Assembly (NCBI RefSeq): GCF_026262505.1
Contig: NC_067206.1
Span: forward strand, 2,562,705 to 2,626,704
DNA from: Trichomonas vaginalis G3
Lineage: Eukaryota > Parabasalia > Trichomonadida > Trichomonadidae
DNA length: 64,000 bases
Reading direction: 5' to 3'
The position numbers and the translations under genes were made by a program. Below the pieces are notes generated by a model. It saw nothing but the letters and a program-made list of their open reading frames with translations, was not told the origin of the DNA and did not search any database. Position 1 is the stretch's first letter. The number at the start of each line of letters is the position of its first letter. Shown piece after piece: positions 1-11,657 of the stretch.

Positions 1-155
1 ATTTAATATATGTAAAAATATATTGTTTTAAAATGGTATGCCATTTCATATTTCTCATCTAACAAACAAGTTTCCCAACGGTCTTCTCCAACAAACTCAG
101 CGTACATTTCAAATAAAATTAAAAAATGTCACTTTTTTGAAAATAAATTTTTACT

Positions 156-2286
156 TCATGCAATGTTTTATTTCTGTGCCGTCTTCAAGTATGCCCCAGT
201 ACTTACGCTTGGAGAGGACATGAACTTCGGAAAATACCTTATCTAGCTTAAAACAGCCCATCTTCTTCACCGACTAAACCCATTTCAATGAGTTTGTTGT
301 ATCCTTCTTCGTTCGTCATGAGTGCGTCAATGTTCTCATAGTAAACCTTCACTTTGGATTTGACTTCGGAGAAGAATTTGTTGTAGTTGTCAAGGACTGC
401 CTTTGCGAACTGAGGGTAAGACCAATGTTCGACAATAGGTTTTAATGTGGTTACTAAGCCACTTTGACCTTGAGTGAATTCGTACTTCAAAACAAAAGGA
501 GAAAACCTTTCAACAAAGTTGTCGACCTTCTCATAATGTTTACTCTTCATCTCTTGAGGTTTCTTAATGGAATATCCCCATGTCGAATTCATAAGCAATT
601 TGAGTGTCATTGCAAGTTTGGGGTTTGAAGCTTTCCTAATATCATACAGTTGTTGTATGACTTTTCCAACTGTATAGTTCCTTCCCGGGAACTCACCATC
701 TTCGTTTGGAATTCCAGTCGGAATATATTGGACAAACCTCATGTATGCAGCGTTAAGGTCGACATAGTATATCTTTTCATCTGAGTCGAACTTGTCGCAA
801 CCAATTGGTCCAGTTTGTGGAAATTCAAGTGAGTCTCTTATCTTCTGAGAAACTTCTCCTGTTATCTCATAAACATCGTCGAAGCAACCTGTTTCATATA
901 AAACCTTCTGACCTAACTCAGATGCTCTCCAATACAATTTGACGTCAATTGGATGTCTCAATGGAAGTTTGCTTATAGCATCTTGAAGTTCTTGCAACCT
1001 CATTGGAAGTTCTTCTGGTTCAGGTTGGTATCCGAACAATCCAACTCCTTGTGGAATTGTGTACTTCTTTTGTACTAGAACTTTGTCTGGAACAACTTTT
1101 GGTCTTGCTAACAGTGAAAAGTTTGTTTCGTCTTTTGGTACAAAAGTTTCTGTCAGCTTGTCATCTGGAATTGGTTCCAACAAACCTTTCTCGAAAAGAA
1201 TGTTTACAGCTCTGACAATGTTGCACTTGCCTTTTCCGAACAATGGGTTTGTAAGACTTTCGTTCAACATGAAGTGGTTGTGGACAATTGCAATCTTCAA
1301 CCATGGTAAATTGAACTCAACAACATAGTCGTCATGTGAAGAACCTTTAGCTGTAGGTATGTTGACTCGGATATTGACATTTGCCAACGGTGCAATTTTT
1401 GCCAATTGACCTCTGAGAATGTACCTTGTCTTCACACATGACTCAAGATACTTCATCTTCTCATCTGTAACAAGACCAGAGTTCCTGAGACATGTAAGAA
1501 TACAAGGTTCATTGACAATTGTTTCAATTGAATTGTAAATTCCATACCTTGTCAAGTCAATGTCAGACTTATTTATGAACGGGAAGTATCCAGCATGTTG
1601 TCTGACTGCTTGAGGGTTAGGTTGGTACCATTCGAACTTGACACTTGCAATTCCTTCAATTGCATTCAAAATGTCTGAGTCGGAGTCAACCATTTGTTCT
1701 CTCTTTGTAGTCTTGAAAGCGTCAAGAAGTTTTGCAGCTGTTTGTTCATTGCCATTTGCATAGTAAATGTGACCATCCAAATCTGTTATGGTCAATCTGA
1801 GATTGTGTCCTTTCTTATTTCCGTCTTGAATTGCAGCAAGTACACCCATGAAGCCTTCTTTGTTCTTTCCTTCGTCAAAGTTTACTGTAAAAGTTCGACC
1901 AGATGTAATTTGACTTCTAACTTCACGATACTTTTCATATGCATATCTTGTTCTTTCCATGGGATGTGTGTCTTCACCTTTTCTTTTTCCTTCTCAAAGG
2001 ATGCAATTGTTCGTCATGTTTCCAGTAGAATCTGGCAAAGCGTCGTGTCCTTCAACTTGAGGTTCACTAACATCGAAAGGCATGTCCATAAGACGTTCTT
2101 CTTCTAAACCTTCTCTAGTCCTGTTTGGATAATTGGCACGTGCTGTTTCCAAATCCATTTCGTAGGTCAGACCGCCAGTTTGTCATAGACTTTTATGGGT
2201 CTTCCCTTCCTATATTTAAACTTCTTCGAAACTCTCCAACCATATCTTTGCAACTCTGCTTTTATTCTAGCAGATTTTCTATCCAT
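156..2286 (-). pseudogene. Protein-primed type DNA polymerase B, element 1 copy (broken)
   Basis: This is the element 1 copy of the Maverick family B DNA polymerase, which would copy the element from a protein primer. Motif A (YYVDLNAAYMRF) and motif B (KLLMNSTWGYS) are seen, and a motif C candidate lies around YYENIDALM near the C-terminus. I do not see clear exonuclease motifs in the N-terminal half. The N-terminal boundary is uncertain: a basic segment beginning MDRKSARIKAELQRYGW lies just upstream and may belong to it or be a separate small gene. The copy is broken. It is more complete than the element 2 copy. Confidence 0.8.
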
Positions 2287-2328
2287 CTATATGGGGGCAT
2301 TTTTATAAAAATAAAAAATATTTTTTCT

Positions 2329-2908
2329 TTACTTTACATAAACCGCCTGCTGCCATAAGTCTTTGACGCCAACCCATACAGCTAATGAAGGTTGACTTGG
2401 TTTAGTTTCCAAACTAAACTTTGGTTTTGGTTTATCTTCAGTTTTTGGTTTTTCTTCTTCTATCGGTTTTTCGTCACTTTTCGGTTTCTCTGACTTTACT
2501 TCACCTGCAGGAACAGTTGTGTCGTCAACATCTTCATAATATCATATGCCATTTGTTTTTGTTTCCTTTCAACTTTTTGTGTTTGTTGTAAAGTTTAGAA
2601 TATTTCGACTCTAAGTCAATGAGATGTCTATAATGAATGTTGGTCAGTGAAGTAAACTTTTCCATCTGTTGTTTCGAAAGCTCCTTCAGACTTCAATATT
2701 TTATTTGTGAGAGTCTGTTTCTTTTTTGAGATACTTGCCGTTCCATTTTTATGAAAAGTGACTTTGTAGTTAGGGTTTGTATTTCCAGACCTGGCACTTT
2801 CTATTATTGAATTTTTCTCTTCATCTGTAAGTTCTTTGACAGGTTTTGACAATGGTTCTGAACTTTTGTTTGTGGTGTCAAATCTACCGTTTCAACTTCT
2901 TCGGTCAT
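2329..2908 (-). pseudogene. Lys/Glu-rich protein, element 1 copy (broken)
   Basis: This is the copy of the charged protein described at 16175-16758. It sits between polB and the 50-residue gene and is preceded by the motif TTTTTACTGAGATGAA just before its ATG. It is broken in this element. Confidence 0.6.
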
Positions 2909-2927
2909 TTCATCTCAGTAAAAATTT

Positions 2928-3078
2928 TTAGTTCGGTTTTTTTCAACGTTGTTTAGGTTTTTTAAGTCGGTCTAAAAACTTCCTGAGGTATAGGAAGAAC
3001 TTGACAAACACGTTGTGTAACTGCTGGAAGTCGACAAATCCATCTTGAACCCATTTGTCTCAATGCTGTATTGTTCAT
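2928..3078 (-). pseudogene. 50-residue basic protein, element 1 copy (broken)
   Basis: This is the copy of the small gene described at 16003-16155, preceded by the same TTTTTACTGAGATGAA leader as its downstream neighbour. It appears broken here. Confidence 0.5.
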
Positions 3079-3097
3079 TTCATCTCAGTAAAAAACT

Positions 3098-3499
3098 TTA
3101 CATTCCCCACGTTTGAGGCGGTTGAGGTTGGTTATTGTTTACCCACTGTTGTGCATGGTTATATCCTCTGTTAAAGAATCTTTCACCTTGGTCCATATAG
3201 TGTCCTGCTTGGTTATAGTAGTCATTTGCTTTGTTATAATAGTTTCCTGCTTGTCTTCCTACATTGTCCATCCATCCTTGAACTTTTCCTCTTGTTTCAG
3301 GATTTGGAATAAGATTTGTTGCATCTCGTGCTACATCCCAACCTTTCTGTACAGTTTGTATAATAGGTTGTGCTTTCTCTTTAAGTATACCTAATGTACT
3401 CAAAATCTTCCTTCCAACTCCAAATACACCTCTGGCTATTGTTCCCACTGCGGGCAAAAATCTGGATGCAACTCCTGCTAATGCGCCAAATAAACCCAT
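3098..3499 (-). CDS. Small protein with fusion-peptide-like start, element 1 copy
   Basis: This 133-residue copy of the protein described at 15585-15983 looks whole. Its start codon lies only 17 bp from the divergent integrase start at 3517, so both genes must share one very small promoter region. Confidence 0.75.
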   Translation of the reverse strand: MGLFGALAGVASRFLPAVGTIARGVFGVGRKILSTLGILKEKAQPIIQTVQKGWDVARDATNLIPNPETRGKVQGWMDNVGRQAGNYYNKANDYYNQAGHYMDQGERFFNRGYNHAQQWVNNNQPQPPQTWGM

Positions 3500-3516
3500 T
3501 TCTTATAGGATAAAAA

Positions 3517-4471
3517 ATGACGAATCCGAACAAGGACCCCTATGTTTCTAAAGCAACAAAGAAAGCACTCATGATAAAAATCTTTAGTTCAACACCAAAT
3601 GCTTGGTTTATGGATATCTTGGAAAACATTCCGAGGTATAGAGAAGATGGACCACCATACTGGCTAATATTTGTCGGTCAAAACACAAGATACTGTGAAG
3701 CCATACCATTATGGTCCAAAATATTTTAGATGTGAAAACTGCTTTGACAATATTCGTTGACAAATACCATCCAACAAACTGACATCTGACTGTGAAAGTT
3801 CTTTCAAATCAGATGATATTAAAAACTATCTGCGTTCAAAAAATGTAAACCAATATTTCATTGTCGACCAAAACCATTCTGCTCTTGGTGTCATTGACGG
3901 TTGTATAAAAATGTTAAGAGACTTAAACCAACCACAAGGTGGTGAAGCAAATGAAATGTCATATGACGACAAATATAGACACTTCTCCATGGCAAAGATG
4001 AGACAAGTTTTAAATATTTACAATAGCCGTAAACAAAAAGGTTTGGGAAACCACTCCCCCGAAGAAATGAAAAACAACCCTGACTTAGAAAAAGACTATA
4101 TATTTAATAATTTAGTCAAAAGAGACAAACAAGAAAGAATGCCGGGCTTCAAACTTCAGAAAGGTGACAAAGTAAAAATAGAAATACCTAAACGCGACCC
4201 ATATGAAAATACTATTGACTATGACAACAATGGAAACCCGACAGGTACTCACATTCGTGTTCGTAAAAATAGAAGAAAGTATACAAGAGAATATTATGAA
4301 GTTTTAGGCAAACATGGCAAAATGTACACACTGCAAGCAGAAGATAAAACTACTATTGTCAGACCTCGTTTCAAACTTGTCAAAGTTCAAGGTGGTATAC
4401 TTTCAAAGACAGTTCCTAACAAATATAAGACAACTCACGAATATGCTAAAGAAGTTGAAAATGACGACTAA
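3517..4471 (+). pseudogene. Retroviral-type integrase, element 1 copy (broken)
   Basis: This is the copy of the Maverick integrase described at 14609-15567. The catalytic-core motifs and the C-terminal SH3-like segment are recognisable. Its 3' end overlaps the 3' end of the convergent fibre gene by a few bases. It is broken. Confidence 0.8.
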
Positions 4472-5876
4472 GCATTTCTATACCATGCGTAAACTGTCAT
4501 GTAAGGTGGCATGTAGTCTTTACTTTGTCCCGTTGTTTGCGTATATCCTGAAACGCGATGTGTATGGTTTCCTCCTCCCTCAGTGTTACTCCAGTAACAA
4601 TTTATAGCAAACTTAACGTTGTCTTTAACATCATATCCTTTACCTTTTGTCATTGCTGACCAATCCCAAAATTTATGCTTATGCCAACCTGCTTGAGATG
4701 TACTTAAATCTATGTAGTGACTGTGTGCAGGTAAATTTTCACCTGAAATCGTTTTACTTCCACCTGTTTCCTTTGAAGAGTTTGCACAATACAAAACCTG
4801 TCGACTATTTGAGTCCAAGTTCCAAAACCCAGAACTGTTTCTGGTCTGGTAGAGTTCATTGACGTATAAATAGAGCCTATAGGATATAATGTTTGAAGTA
4901 TTTCTGTCTTTAATGTTTGAAGCTCTGTTTTGTCTGCTTTCTTGTCATATAAATCTTGAGCAGTGAATTTAATATTATGTTCATCCTTCATGACATAAAC
5001 ATCTTTACATCTAATGTTTCTCATCGTCGTTATGTCGTCATCCGATGTTAAACCTTGTGGAAAGTTAGGAGGTTTACAATATAATGCATCCCCACCAGTT
5101 TCTTCAACCGTTCCTTCAATACTTTCTATAGCAACAGTTGTAAAACTTGTATGTGTATGAGTCTTATTTGCTTTCTTCTCTAACTCATCGTTAACATAAG
5201 TTTTATCTGCTTTAAGGTCTAAACATCCTGAAACCCATCCTGTATCGGCTTTAGTTTTTAAAATCTTCGATGTCCATTCATGATACCATTCAGCCCTTTC
5301 TATAATTTCTTTATCTTTTTCATCCACATATTCCTTATCTGCTTTCTTCTCTAACGCACTAGCCACACATTCCTCATCCGCTTTCTTTTCAAGGCTAACG
5401 TTTAAGTCTGTTATTTCAGATATAGAATGTATATGAGTCTTTTTAGAATATTCGTTTTCAGCTCTTGTCACTTCACTTGACATTTTATTGTCAACATATG
5501 TTTTGTCTGCTAGTTCAGGATGAGTATGTTCTTTTGTTGCATAAGCATTGTTAGCTCTTTCTTCTTCTTTTGCTATTGCATCGTCTACATATTCTTTGTC
5601 AGCTTTGTTGTCAACATCTGCTTTCAAAAGAAGTTCATTTATAGGTTTCTCGTTTAAAGTTCCTTTTGTTGGATTTATACAGACAGTATTGTTCTTCTTG
5701 TCTTGAAACAGAAACTCATCTGTCATTGGGTTTATTGTCAGTTTTAAGTTTCCTTCTTTCAATGACTCAGATATCTTAGAATAGTTTGAAAAGTTTGTTG
5801 TGTTCTTATTTAGAGCTTGCATAATGAGTTGTCGGTTGTGTTGTATTTCTCTTATGGAAGCAATATCTTTCGACAT
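4468..5876 (-). pseudogene. Phage-type tail-fibre-like protein, element 1 copy (broken)
   Basis: This copy has the long shaft version: after THIHSISEITDL it continues with four or so KADK/KADEE heptad-like repeats (motifs such as LEKKADKEYVD and LDLKADKTYVND) instead of the two GHTH repeats of element 2. The collar domain with YPIGSIYTSMN and the final MPPYMTVYAWYRNA are present. It is broken near the collar. Confidence 0.75.
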
Positions 5877-5894
5877 TTTTATTCTAGATAAAAT

Positions 5895-6742
5895 ATGCTT
5901 TCAATAGAAAAAGAAAATTCAAGAGTTGCTACAACTAAACCATTAGATGAACTTTTTACTAATGTCGGTCAAAAGTTTGAGACAGAGACCGTAAAGCATG
6001 AAGGCTATCGTTTTGACTACCCATTAAGATGGTTAAGAGACCCATCCGTCACAAAAGCTATTGGCTTTCGTAGAATGAAGTTCATTTCAGAAGCCATACA
6101 TGGTTTCCCATTTACGGTCGGTTTTGAAGTTCGATACTATAACAAAGAAAACGTATGTATGAGAAATTTGAACAGGGAAAACTTTTACAAGTTAGTTTGC
6201 TTGTAAACTTAGAAACAACTCTTCAAGCTTTTCAAGAAAAAATAAACGATATCTATATCGAATATGCAAACCAGTATAACATTGACGAAGGAGAGTACCA
6301 TCTCGATATTATTTATGACAGGAAAAATGCAACTGTTAAAATCAATAAAATAGAAGACCTTGGAGAAAACGTTTATATTTCTACAAAATATAACAACTTG
6401 GCATGGTATAGATTTATGAGGATGTTAAATCAGCCTGCAGCATATCCAGTACACCCAGACTTTTATGAAGTCGAAAACCCTAATGGAACATATGAAAATG
6501 TTTTCGACCAAGATGCTATTATTGTTCATGCTTCATTTTCTGGCGCCCAAACTCTTTCTTATGCTTGGCAAATGACTTTTACGAAAAACCTACAAAGTTA
6601 TACGAAACCACCAAGTGGAAGTATTTCAGACTTTCAAGTATGGTTTACTACAGATGGAAGAAAAAGAATAATTCCATTATACCATGCGTTTTACTTAGAA
6701 CTTAGTTTCATATACAACTACTATCGAACGGTAAAAATATAA
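5895..6742 (+). pseudogene. Candidate minor structural protein, element 1 copy (broken)
   Basis: This is the copy of the roughly 280-residue protein described at 12424-13270, divergent from the fibre gene across an 18-bp palindromic spacer. It is broken. Confidence 0.55.
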
Positions 6743-6746
6743 TTTT

Positions 6747-6989
6747 TTAATACGGTTGAGGTGTTGGATTTGGTTGCCAACTAGACTGTGGTGCAGGTTC
6801 AGGCTGTTGTATAACAGGAGCTTGCTCTTCTGGTTCAGGGTCGTTAGGTATAATACCAACGAACTGACCTACTCTTTTACCAATATTTTTGACTCCGTTC
6901 CAAATTCCTCTTCCGACAGATTTTATTCCATTCCATATACCTCTTCCAACATTTCGAAAGAAGTTTCCTATCTTACTGAAGAAACCCAT
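6747..6989 (-). CDS. 80-residue amphipathic protein, element 1 copy
   Basis: This copy looks whole and matches the element 2 protein (12178-12420) residue for residue as far as I can see. It is preceded by the TTTTTACATATAGTAAAATG leader. Confidence 0.7.
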   Translation of the reverse strand: MGFFSKIGNFFRNVGRGIWNGIKSVGRGIWNGVKNIGKRVGQFVGIIPNDPEPEEQAPVIQQPEPAPQSSWQPNPTPQPY

Positions 6990-7007
6990 TTTACTATATG
7001 TAAAAAT

Positions 7008-7370
7008 CTAATGTCCGCCTAGTCTCTTACGTTTCCTGTTGAGTTCCATAGCATTCTTTAACTGGAGCTCATACATTCTGTTTCTCCTCTGGTAGAAAAC
7101 ATATTCTGGGTCAACTCCTGTGTTCGCGTCATCTGCATAAAGTTGTTTATATCCCACTTCAGGGTTTGTATAAAACTCTTTCCATCTCATATTTGCATAC
7201 CATGGTGGCAAACCTAACGCAGCGTCATTTGACATGGCAGTTTGCATTTGTACATCTGTTGGCACTTGACCATAGTTTGCCATTGCAGTTTGTATTCTAA
7301 CTTCATTTGGAATATTCTCTGGGTTTGGTTGTCCAGGTTGCTGTGCATTCGCTAAGTTCTGTGCGTCCAT
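7008..7370 (-). CDS. 120-residue conserved protein, element 1 copy
   Basis: This copy looks whole and is identical in length to the copies at 11797, 57782 and 62976. It lies 18 bp from the 80-residue gene in the same direction. Confidence 0.7.
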   Translation of the reverse strand: MDAQNLANAQQPGQPNPENIPNEVRIQTAMANYGQVPTDVQMQTAMSNDAALGLPPWYANMRWKEFYTNPEVGYKQLYADDANTGVDPEYVFYQRRNRMYELQLKNAMELNRKRKRLGGH

Positions 7371-7393
7371 TTAATATTAGATAAAAATATCTC

Positions 7394-7525
7394 TTACGAG
7401 TACATATGCTGAACATTTGCAGGCATTGGTTCATCTTCATATTCTCTGTACTTTTCTGCCACGTCAAAGAAATAAATGACACAATGGAAAAAACCTAAAA
7501 CAAGTAGTCCTATTTCAAACCACAT
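7394..7525 (-). CDS. 43-residue membrane protein, element 1 copy
   Basis: This copy of the small membrane protein (see 11642-11773) looks whole, starting within the 3' end of the methylase gene. Confidence 0.6.
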   Translation of the reverse strand: MWFEIGLLVLGFFHCVIYFFDVAEKYREYEDEPMPANVQHMYS

Positions 7526-8327
7526 TTACTTACTAATAAAATTTCGTTATTGTGACACTTTCTCCGGTTTATAGGACCCTCTCATATTCTATCTTGTCAT
7601 ATCTAAACTCATAGTCATGTATGTCCTCTAACCATTTCATAACGGTTTCCAAACCACTTTTATCGGATGTAAAGTAAAAGCATGGATGGTTATGTAAAAC
7701 GTCTAAAGTTTCTAAAGAGTCTCTCAAAGTCCAGTCTACTTGGTATTGAAAATCCCATGTGTTATAGAACGGCGGGTCCACTATAAAGAAAACATTTTCC
7801 TTGTCTTTATATTTTTCATACAACTCTGTCCAATGACATCTCACAAACTCTATACCCTCAATATATTTTTCTATGTCCTCTTTGAAAACATTTGTATAGT
7901 TAAGATATAAAACTTTTGACATAAGTGTTTCAATGTCATGAACTCTTATAGAACCACTATATAATAGTCTAGCAGATATACTATCCCAGTCTATATATTC
8001 TGCTTTTTTCAAAACCTCTCTCACAATATTTTTCTTATCTAATGGTATACGTTCCATCTTACCTATAGGTATCTTTTCTTTTAACTCTTTCAATATATTG
8101 TTTGTGTCTGGTATATGTTTGAGACGGTCCATATAGTTGTCGAAGTCATTGCATATAATCTTTGAGTCTGGGAATATTGTATGACATAAATGGGATATAT
8201 AGAAACTTCCACCGAACAAATCTACAAATGTTAGACCATTCGGTAGTTTCTTAAGTTCTCTCAATATAATATCTTTACATTTACTCTTATTTCCAAAGAA
8301 CGGTAACGGTGGTTTTGTAAAATTCAT
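7510..8327 (-). pseudogene. Dam-like DNA adenine methylase, element 1 copy (broken)
   Basis: This is the copy of the methylase at 10839-11657. The motifs PFFGNKS, FVDLFGG and DPPFYNT are present. It appears broken near its C-terminal end. Confidence 0.85.
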
Positions 8328-8540
8328 TTATATATAATAATAAAAATGTTTTTACCCGAAAAGTGACAGAAAAGTGACAAACATGAAAACATATATAATT
8401 TGTGAAAAGTGAAACATTATATAATGTTTTCGACCCAGAAGAAGGCTTCTTCCCAGAAGCAATGGAGGAGGAAGAAGAGTCCTCCGAGTTCACACCAGAA
8501 GACTAACAATTTTCCGAATAAAAACTTCATTTATACTAAA

Positions 8541-8596
8541 CATCTTCGGGGCTAGAGGGCACGAAGTGCCTGGAAGCCCCACTACCTTTTTTTTTT
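8541..8596. repeat. Terminal inverted repeat, right end of element 1
   Basis: The end reads inward as a T/A run, then GTAGTGGGGCTTCCA and the hairpin GGCAC-TTC-GTGCC, matching the left end of element 2 (10572-10628) in inverted orientation. Confidence 0.9.
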
Positions 8597-9531
8597 AACA
8601 TATTAAATTTCCTAATTATTTTTTCTTCTTGGGAAAATTTTTGAATTCGAATAGAAAATTCAATAAATTGAAATTGGGTTGAAAGAATTCTCCATATTAA
8701 CTTGTCATATATTTCAGATCATATAAATTAAGTTAATTAAATTTTTTAAAAACCTTAATAGGATAAAAAAAAAGAATTTACACTCTCTCACTTTGAAAAC
8801 GTAGAAAATGCCAATATATTGGTATACATTTTAGTTTTGTTAAGTTTACAAAACGATTACTCTAGATTTTAAAGATTTATCAAGAATTTAGAGAATATCC
8901 TTCTCAAAACAACTTCAATAGCGAAGGATTAGTATTGAATCGGATTTGTAACATAATTATAGTACATTACAATACAATTTCTCCGACTTTTAAATATTTT
9001 TGAAATATTTACAAAATATGCTCTTTCTATCATCGATACTTTAATACAGAGCAAATTTAGTAAATGTCATCACGTTATTTTTTCATAAATCGTTTTCGAA
9101 CTTTTGAAATATTTATTTTAAACCAGTTTTCTACATTTAATACGTGAATTATATCAAAAGTAGATGGGCGATACTTGTAAATCTATTTAAACTATTAGTT
9201 TGCTATTATTGAAGAACTTTATAATTTTTTTTCTTATGTATGGAATTAAAGATAATTTTGCCGATTCCAACTGGTTTTTCTATATGAGTTAAATATGCCA
9301 AGTGAAATTGGACTTGCCAATATTGTAAATTGAAGTATGGACTATATATCGATTTTCATTGATTGATGAATAACTCGGAGTAATGTAATTGTTGATAATG
9401 AAAAATAGTTTTCAATTGCTGGTAAGGGCCAATGTATGTTCAATAGCTCCGAAAGCAAAAAATGCACGTTTAGAAAAAGACGATAACGATTAAATTACAA
9501 AATCGATAACGACGACGATTAAATTACAAAA
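8597..9531. other. Host intergenic DNA, no gene seen
   Basis: This AT-rich stretch between element 1 and the Myb gene has no convincing reading frame, repeat or RNA gene. A small tandem duplication of a 21-bp unit around ATTAAATTACAAAATC lies near 9490-9530, just past the Myb stop. Confidence 0.6.
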
Positions 9532-9927
9532 TCAATAATGACCCATCTTCTTCTGATTCTTTTTTATCTGATGGCGAGTAAGGAGTTGGAATTGGTTTCT
9601 AATGGCATTTCCTGTACGCCCTTCCATAAAGTGTGATATTTTATTCCATTGATTTCCATACTCTTGATATTTTTCTAAAATGATTCTATTCTCTTCTTCT
9701 GTCCATGTACTGACTTTAATTTTAGGGCTGAGATAGTTTTGATACCTCTCTCTACACTGTCTAGGTGTTCTCATTTTCATCTTGATTGAGATTGAACGCC
9801 AATTAGGATGAGAACCAAATTCGTTAACTAATTTCTTTAACTTGGCATCCTCTGCTGGAGTAAACTTAGCCCTCTTTTCGAAATTCGCCTCATGAGGGGA
9901 CTGCCCATTTGGAAGAAGACGATCCAT
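9532..9927 (-). CDS. R2R3 Myb-like DNA-binding protein (host)
   Basis: This 131-residue protein carries two Myb repeats and little else. The first (about residues 21-67) has the spaced tryptophan-type helices ending in WRSISIKMKMRTPRQCRERY, and the second (about 70-118) runs from WTEEENRIILEKY through WNKISHFMEGRTGNAIRN. Myb proteins of this kind bind promoter DNA in the nucleus; short proteins with only the DNA-binding part are a large family in Trichomonas. The first tryptophan position of repeat 1 is replaced by another residue (RAKFTPAED), which is common in the family. It is the only clear host gene in the window and lies between two Mavericks, with no sign of having been moved by either. 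The start is the first ATG of the frame. Confidence 0.9.
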   Translation of the reverse strand: MDRLLPNGQSPHEANFEKRAKFTPAEDAKLKKLVNEFGSHPNWRSISIKMKMRTPRQCRERYQNYLSPKIKVSTWTEEENRIILEKYQEYGNQWNKISHFMEGRTGNAIRNQFQLLTRHQIKKNQKKMGHY

Positions 9928-10565
9928 TGCGCTATTTTATTAAATGTCTTAAAGTACTCAGAAATTTTTTATAAATTGAATATATCAGTAAACAATGGAA
10001 AAGTGTAGTTTGTCGGATGGGCGTGCAATATATTCATGTAATATGATTATTCTCTATGTTTATAAACAAATAATCTTTTAAAATATCTTCGATTTTTGAC
10101 AAGCTCCTCAATTCTTTTCAGAATCAATTTTTGAATGTCAATTCAAATTTTTGACGAAGAATAAAGGAATCTGTATGAGATGCATTAATGAAAAATCAAT
10201 AATACACAAAAATGAAATAGTTAAATTTTGAATGATAAACATTATATGACCAATTAACGAATATTGCATTATTTTTTTGATTTTCTACCTTAAAAAATAC
10301 TAACAGAACAACTTCCTCAATTTAACCAAATATAATTTTGAGTTACTCAGCCAATTATTTTTGTATACTCCATTCAATTGTTATTTTATATGCATAACAA
10401 GAAAGTTCTCTTGAGATACGTACAATAAAGATATATACAAAGATTTAAATGATACTCAAATATTTCATATACACGTTAGATTTAATTATTGAAAATTGTA
10501 TAAGTATGAATTTCCGAAGTTTACACAAGGGCGAAAAATATTTTATTTAATATTATCTTGTTGAA
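9928..10565. other. Host intergenic DNA upstream of the Myb gene
   Basis: This is AT-rich DNA holding the presumed Myb promoter next to 9927. I see no gene or repeat in the rest. Confidence 0.6.
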
Positions 10566-10571
10566 CATATA
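10566..10571. repeat. Target-site duplication of element 2 (left copy)
   Basis: The sequence CATATA lies directly before the terminal A run, and the same six bases follow the T run at 35051-35056. A 6-bp duplication is what Maverick integrases make. Confidence 0.85.
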
Positions 10572-10628
10572 AAAAAAAAAGTAGTGGGGCTTCCAGGCAC
10601 TTCGTGCCCTCTAGCCCCGAAGATGTTT
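10572..10628. repeat. Terminal inverted repeat, left end of element 2
   Basis: After nine A come GTAGTGGGGCTTCCA and the hairpin GGCAC-TTC-GTGCC. Homology with the right end (34986-35050) is imperfect and stops after roughly 50 bp, which is short for a Polinton. Confidence 0.9.
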
Positions 10629-10659
10629 AGTATAAATGAAGTTTTTATTCGGAAAATTG

Positions 10660-10767
10660 TTAGTCTTCTGGTGTGAATTCGGAGGACTCTTCTTCCTCCT
10701 CCATTGCTTCTGGGAAGAAGCCTTCTTCTGGGTCGAAAACATTATATAATGTTTCACTTTTCACAAA
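10660..10767 (-). other. Conserved acidic reading-frame tail in the subterminal region
   Basis: The minus strand encodes a short acidic stretch with FDPEEGFFPEAM followed by a run of glutamates and SSEFTPED. The same segment is found near 8397-8505, 35370-35430 and 61860-61945. It has no clear start of its own and looks like the tail of a gene trapped at the element end. The 361-residue protein at 33862-34947 also ends in an acidic tail, so a relation is possible but not shown. Confidence 0.4.
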
Positions 10768-10838
10768 TTATATATGTTTTCATGTTTGTCACTTTTCTGT
10801 CACTTTTCGGGTAAAAACATTTTTATTATTATATATAA

Positions 10839-11657
10839 ATGAATTTTACAAAACCACCGTTACCGTTCTTTGGAAATAAGAGTAAATGTAAAGATATTAT
10901 ATTGAGAGAACTTAAGAAACTACCGAATGGTCTAACATTTGTAGATTTGTTCGGTGGAAGTTTCTATATATCCCATTTATGTCATACAATATTCCCAGAC
11001 TCAAAGATTATATGCAATGACTTCGACAACTATATGGACCGTCTCAAACATATACCAGACACAAACAATATATTGAAAGAGTTAAAAGAAAAGATACCTA
11101 TAGGTAAGATGGAACGTATACCATTAGATAAGAAAAATATTGTGAGAGAGGTTTTGAAAAAAGCAGAATATATAGACTGGGATAGTATATCTGCTAGACT
11201 ATTATATAGTGGTTCTATAAGAGTTCATGACATTGAAACACTTATGTCAAAAGTTTTATATCTTAACTATACAAATGTTTTCAAAGAGGACATAGAAAAA
11301 TATATTGAGGGTATAGAGTTTGTGAGATGTCATTGGACAGAGTTGTATGAAAAATATAAAGACAAGGAAAATGTTTTCTTTATAGTGGACCCGCCGTTCT
11401 ATAACACATGGGATTTTCAATACCAAGTAGACTGGACTTTGAGAGACTCTTTAGAAACTTTAGACGTTTTACATAACCATCCATGCTTTTACTTTACATC
11501 CGATAAAAGTGGTTTGGAAACCGTTATGAAATGGTTAGAGGACATACATGACTATGAGTTTAGATATGACAAGATAGAATATGAGAGAGGTCCTATAAAC
11601 CGGAGAAAGTGTCACAATAACGAAATTTTATTAGTAAGTAAATGTGGTTTGAAATAG
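10839..11657 (+). CDS. Dam-like DNA adenine-N6 methylase
   Basis: This 272-residue protein would transfer a methyl group from S-adenosylmethionine to adenine in DNA. It has the order of an alpha-class methylase such as Dam or DpnM: PFFGNKS near residue 9 (motif X), TFVDLFGG near residue 32 (AdoMet-binding motif I), and DPPFYNT near residue 180 (catalytic DPPY-type motif IV). Its length is normal for Dam (about 270-285). GATC is the usual target of this class, but the target cannot be read from sequence. N6-methyladenine is known to be the main DNA modification of T. vaginalis. The gene is the outermost of the element, and its stop overlaps the next gene. The leader contains TTTTTATTATTATATATAA before the ATG. 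The copies in elements 2 and 4 look whole. Confidence 0.92.
   Translation: MNFTKPPLPFFGNKSKCKDIILRELKKLPNGLTFVDLFGGSFYISHLCHTIFPDSKIICNDFDNYMDRLKHIPDTNNILKELKEKIPIGKMERIPLDKKNIVREVLKKAEYIDWDSISARLLYSGSIRVHDIETLMSKVLYLNYTNVFKEDIEKYIEGIEFVRCHWTELYEKYKDKENVFFIVDPPFYNTWDFQYQVDWTLRDSLETLDVLHNHPCFYFTSDKSGLETVMKWLEDIHDYEFRYDKIEYERGPINRRKCHNNEILLVSKCGLK

Larger units (their letters stand above)
1..8596 (-). mobile_element. Maverick/Polinton element 1 (partial, methylase end)
   Basis: This is the methylase-side end of a Maverick. Its right end is marked by the terminal repeat and a run of ten T at 8587-8596; the left part lies outside the window. It holds polB, Lys/Glu-rich protein, GLFG-start protein, integrase, fibre, minor structural, two small proteins, a 43-residue membrane protein and the methylase, in the same order as element 2 but inverted. 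Sequence is nearly identical to element 2 over the shared 8 kb, so the copy looks young. It is broken, with about six breaks in view. The window edge falls within the start of the gene that matches 51495-52323 of element 3. Confidence 0.93.

Noticed and set aside
10673-10879. 68-codon serine-rich frame before the methylase
   Set aside because: It is the opposite strand of the acidic tail and runs into the methylase start in the wrong frame.
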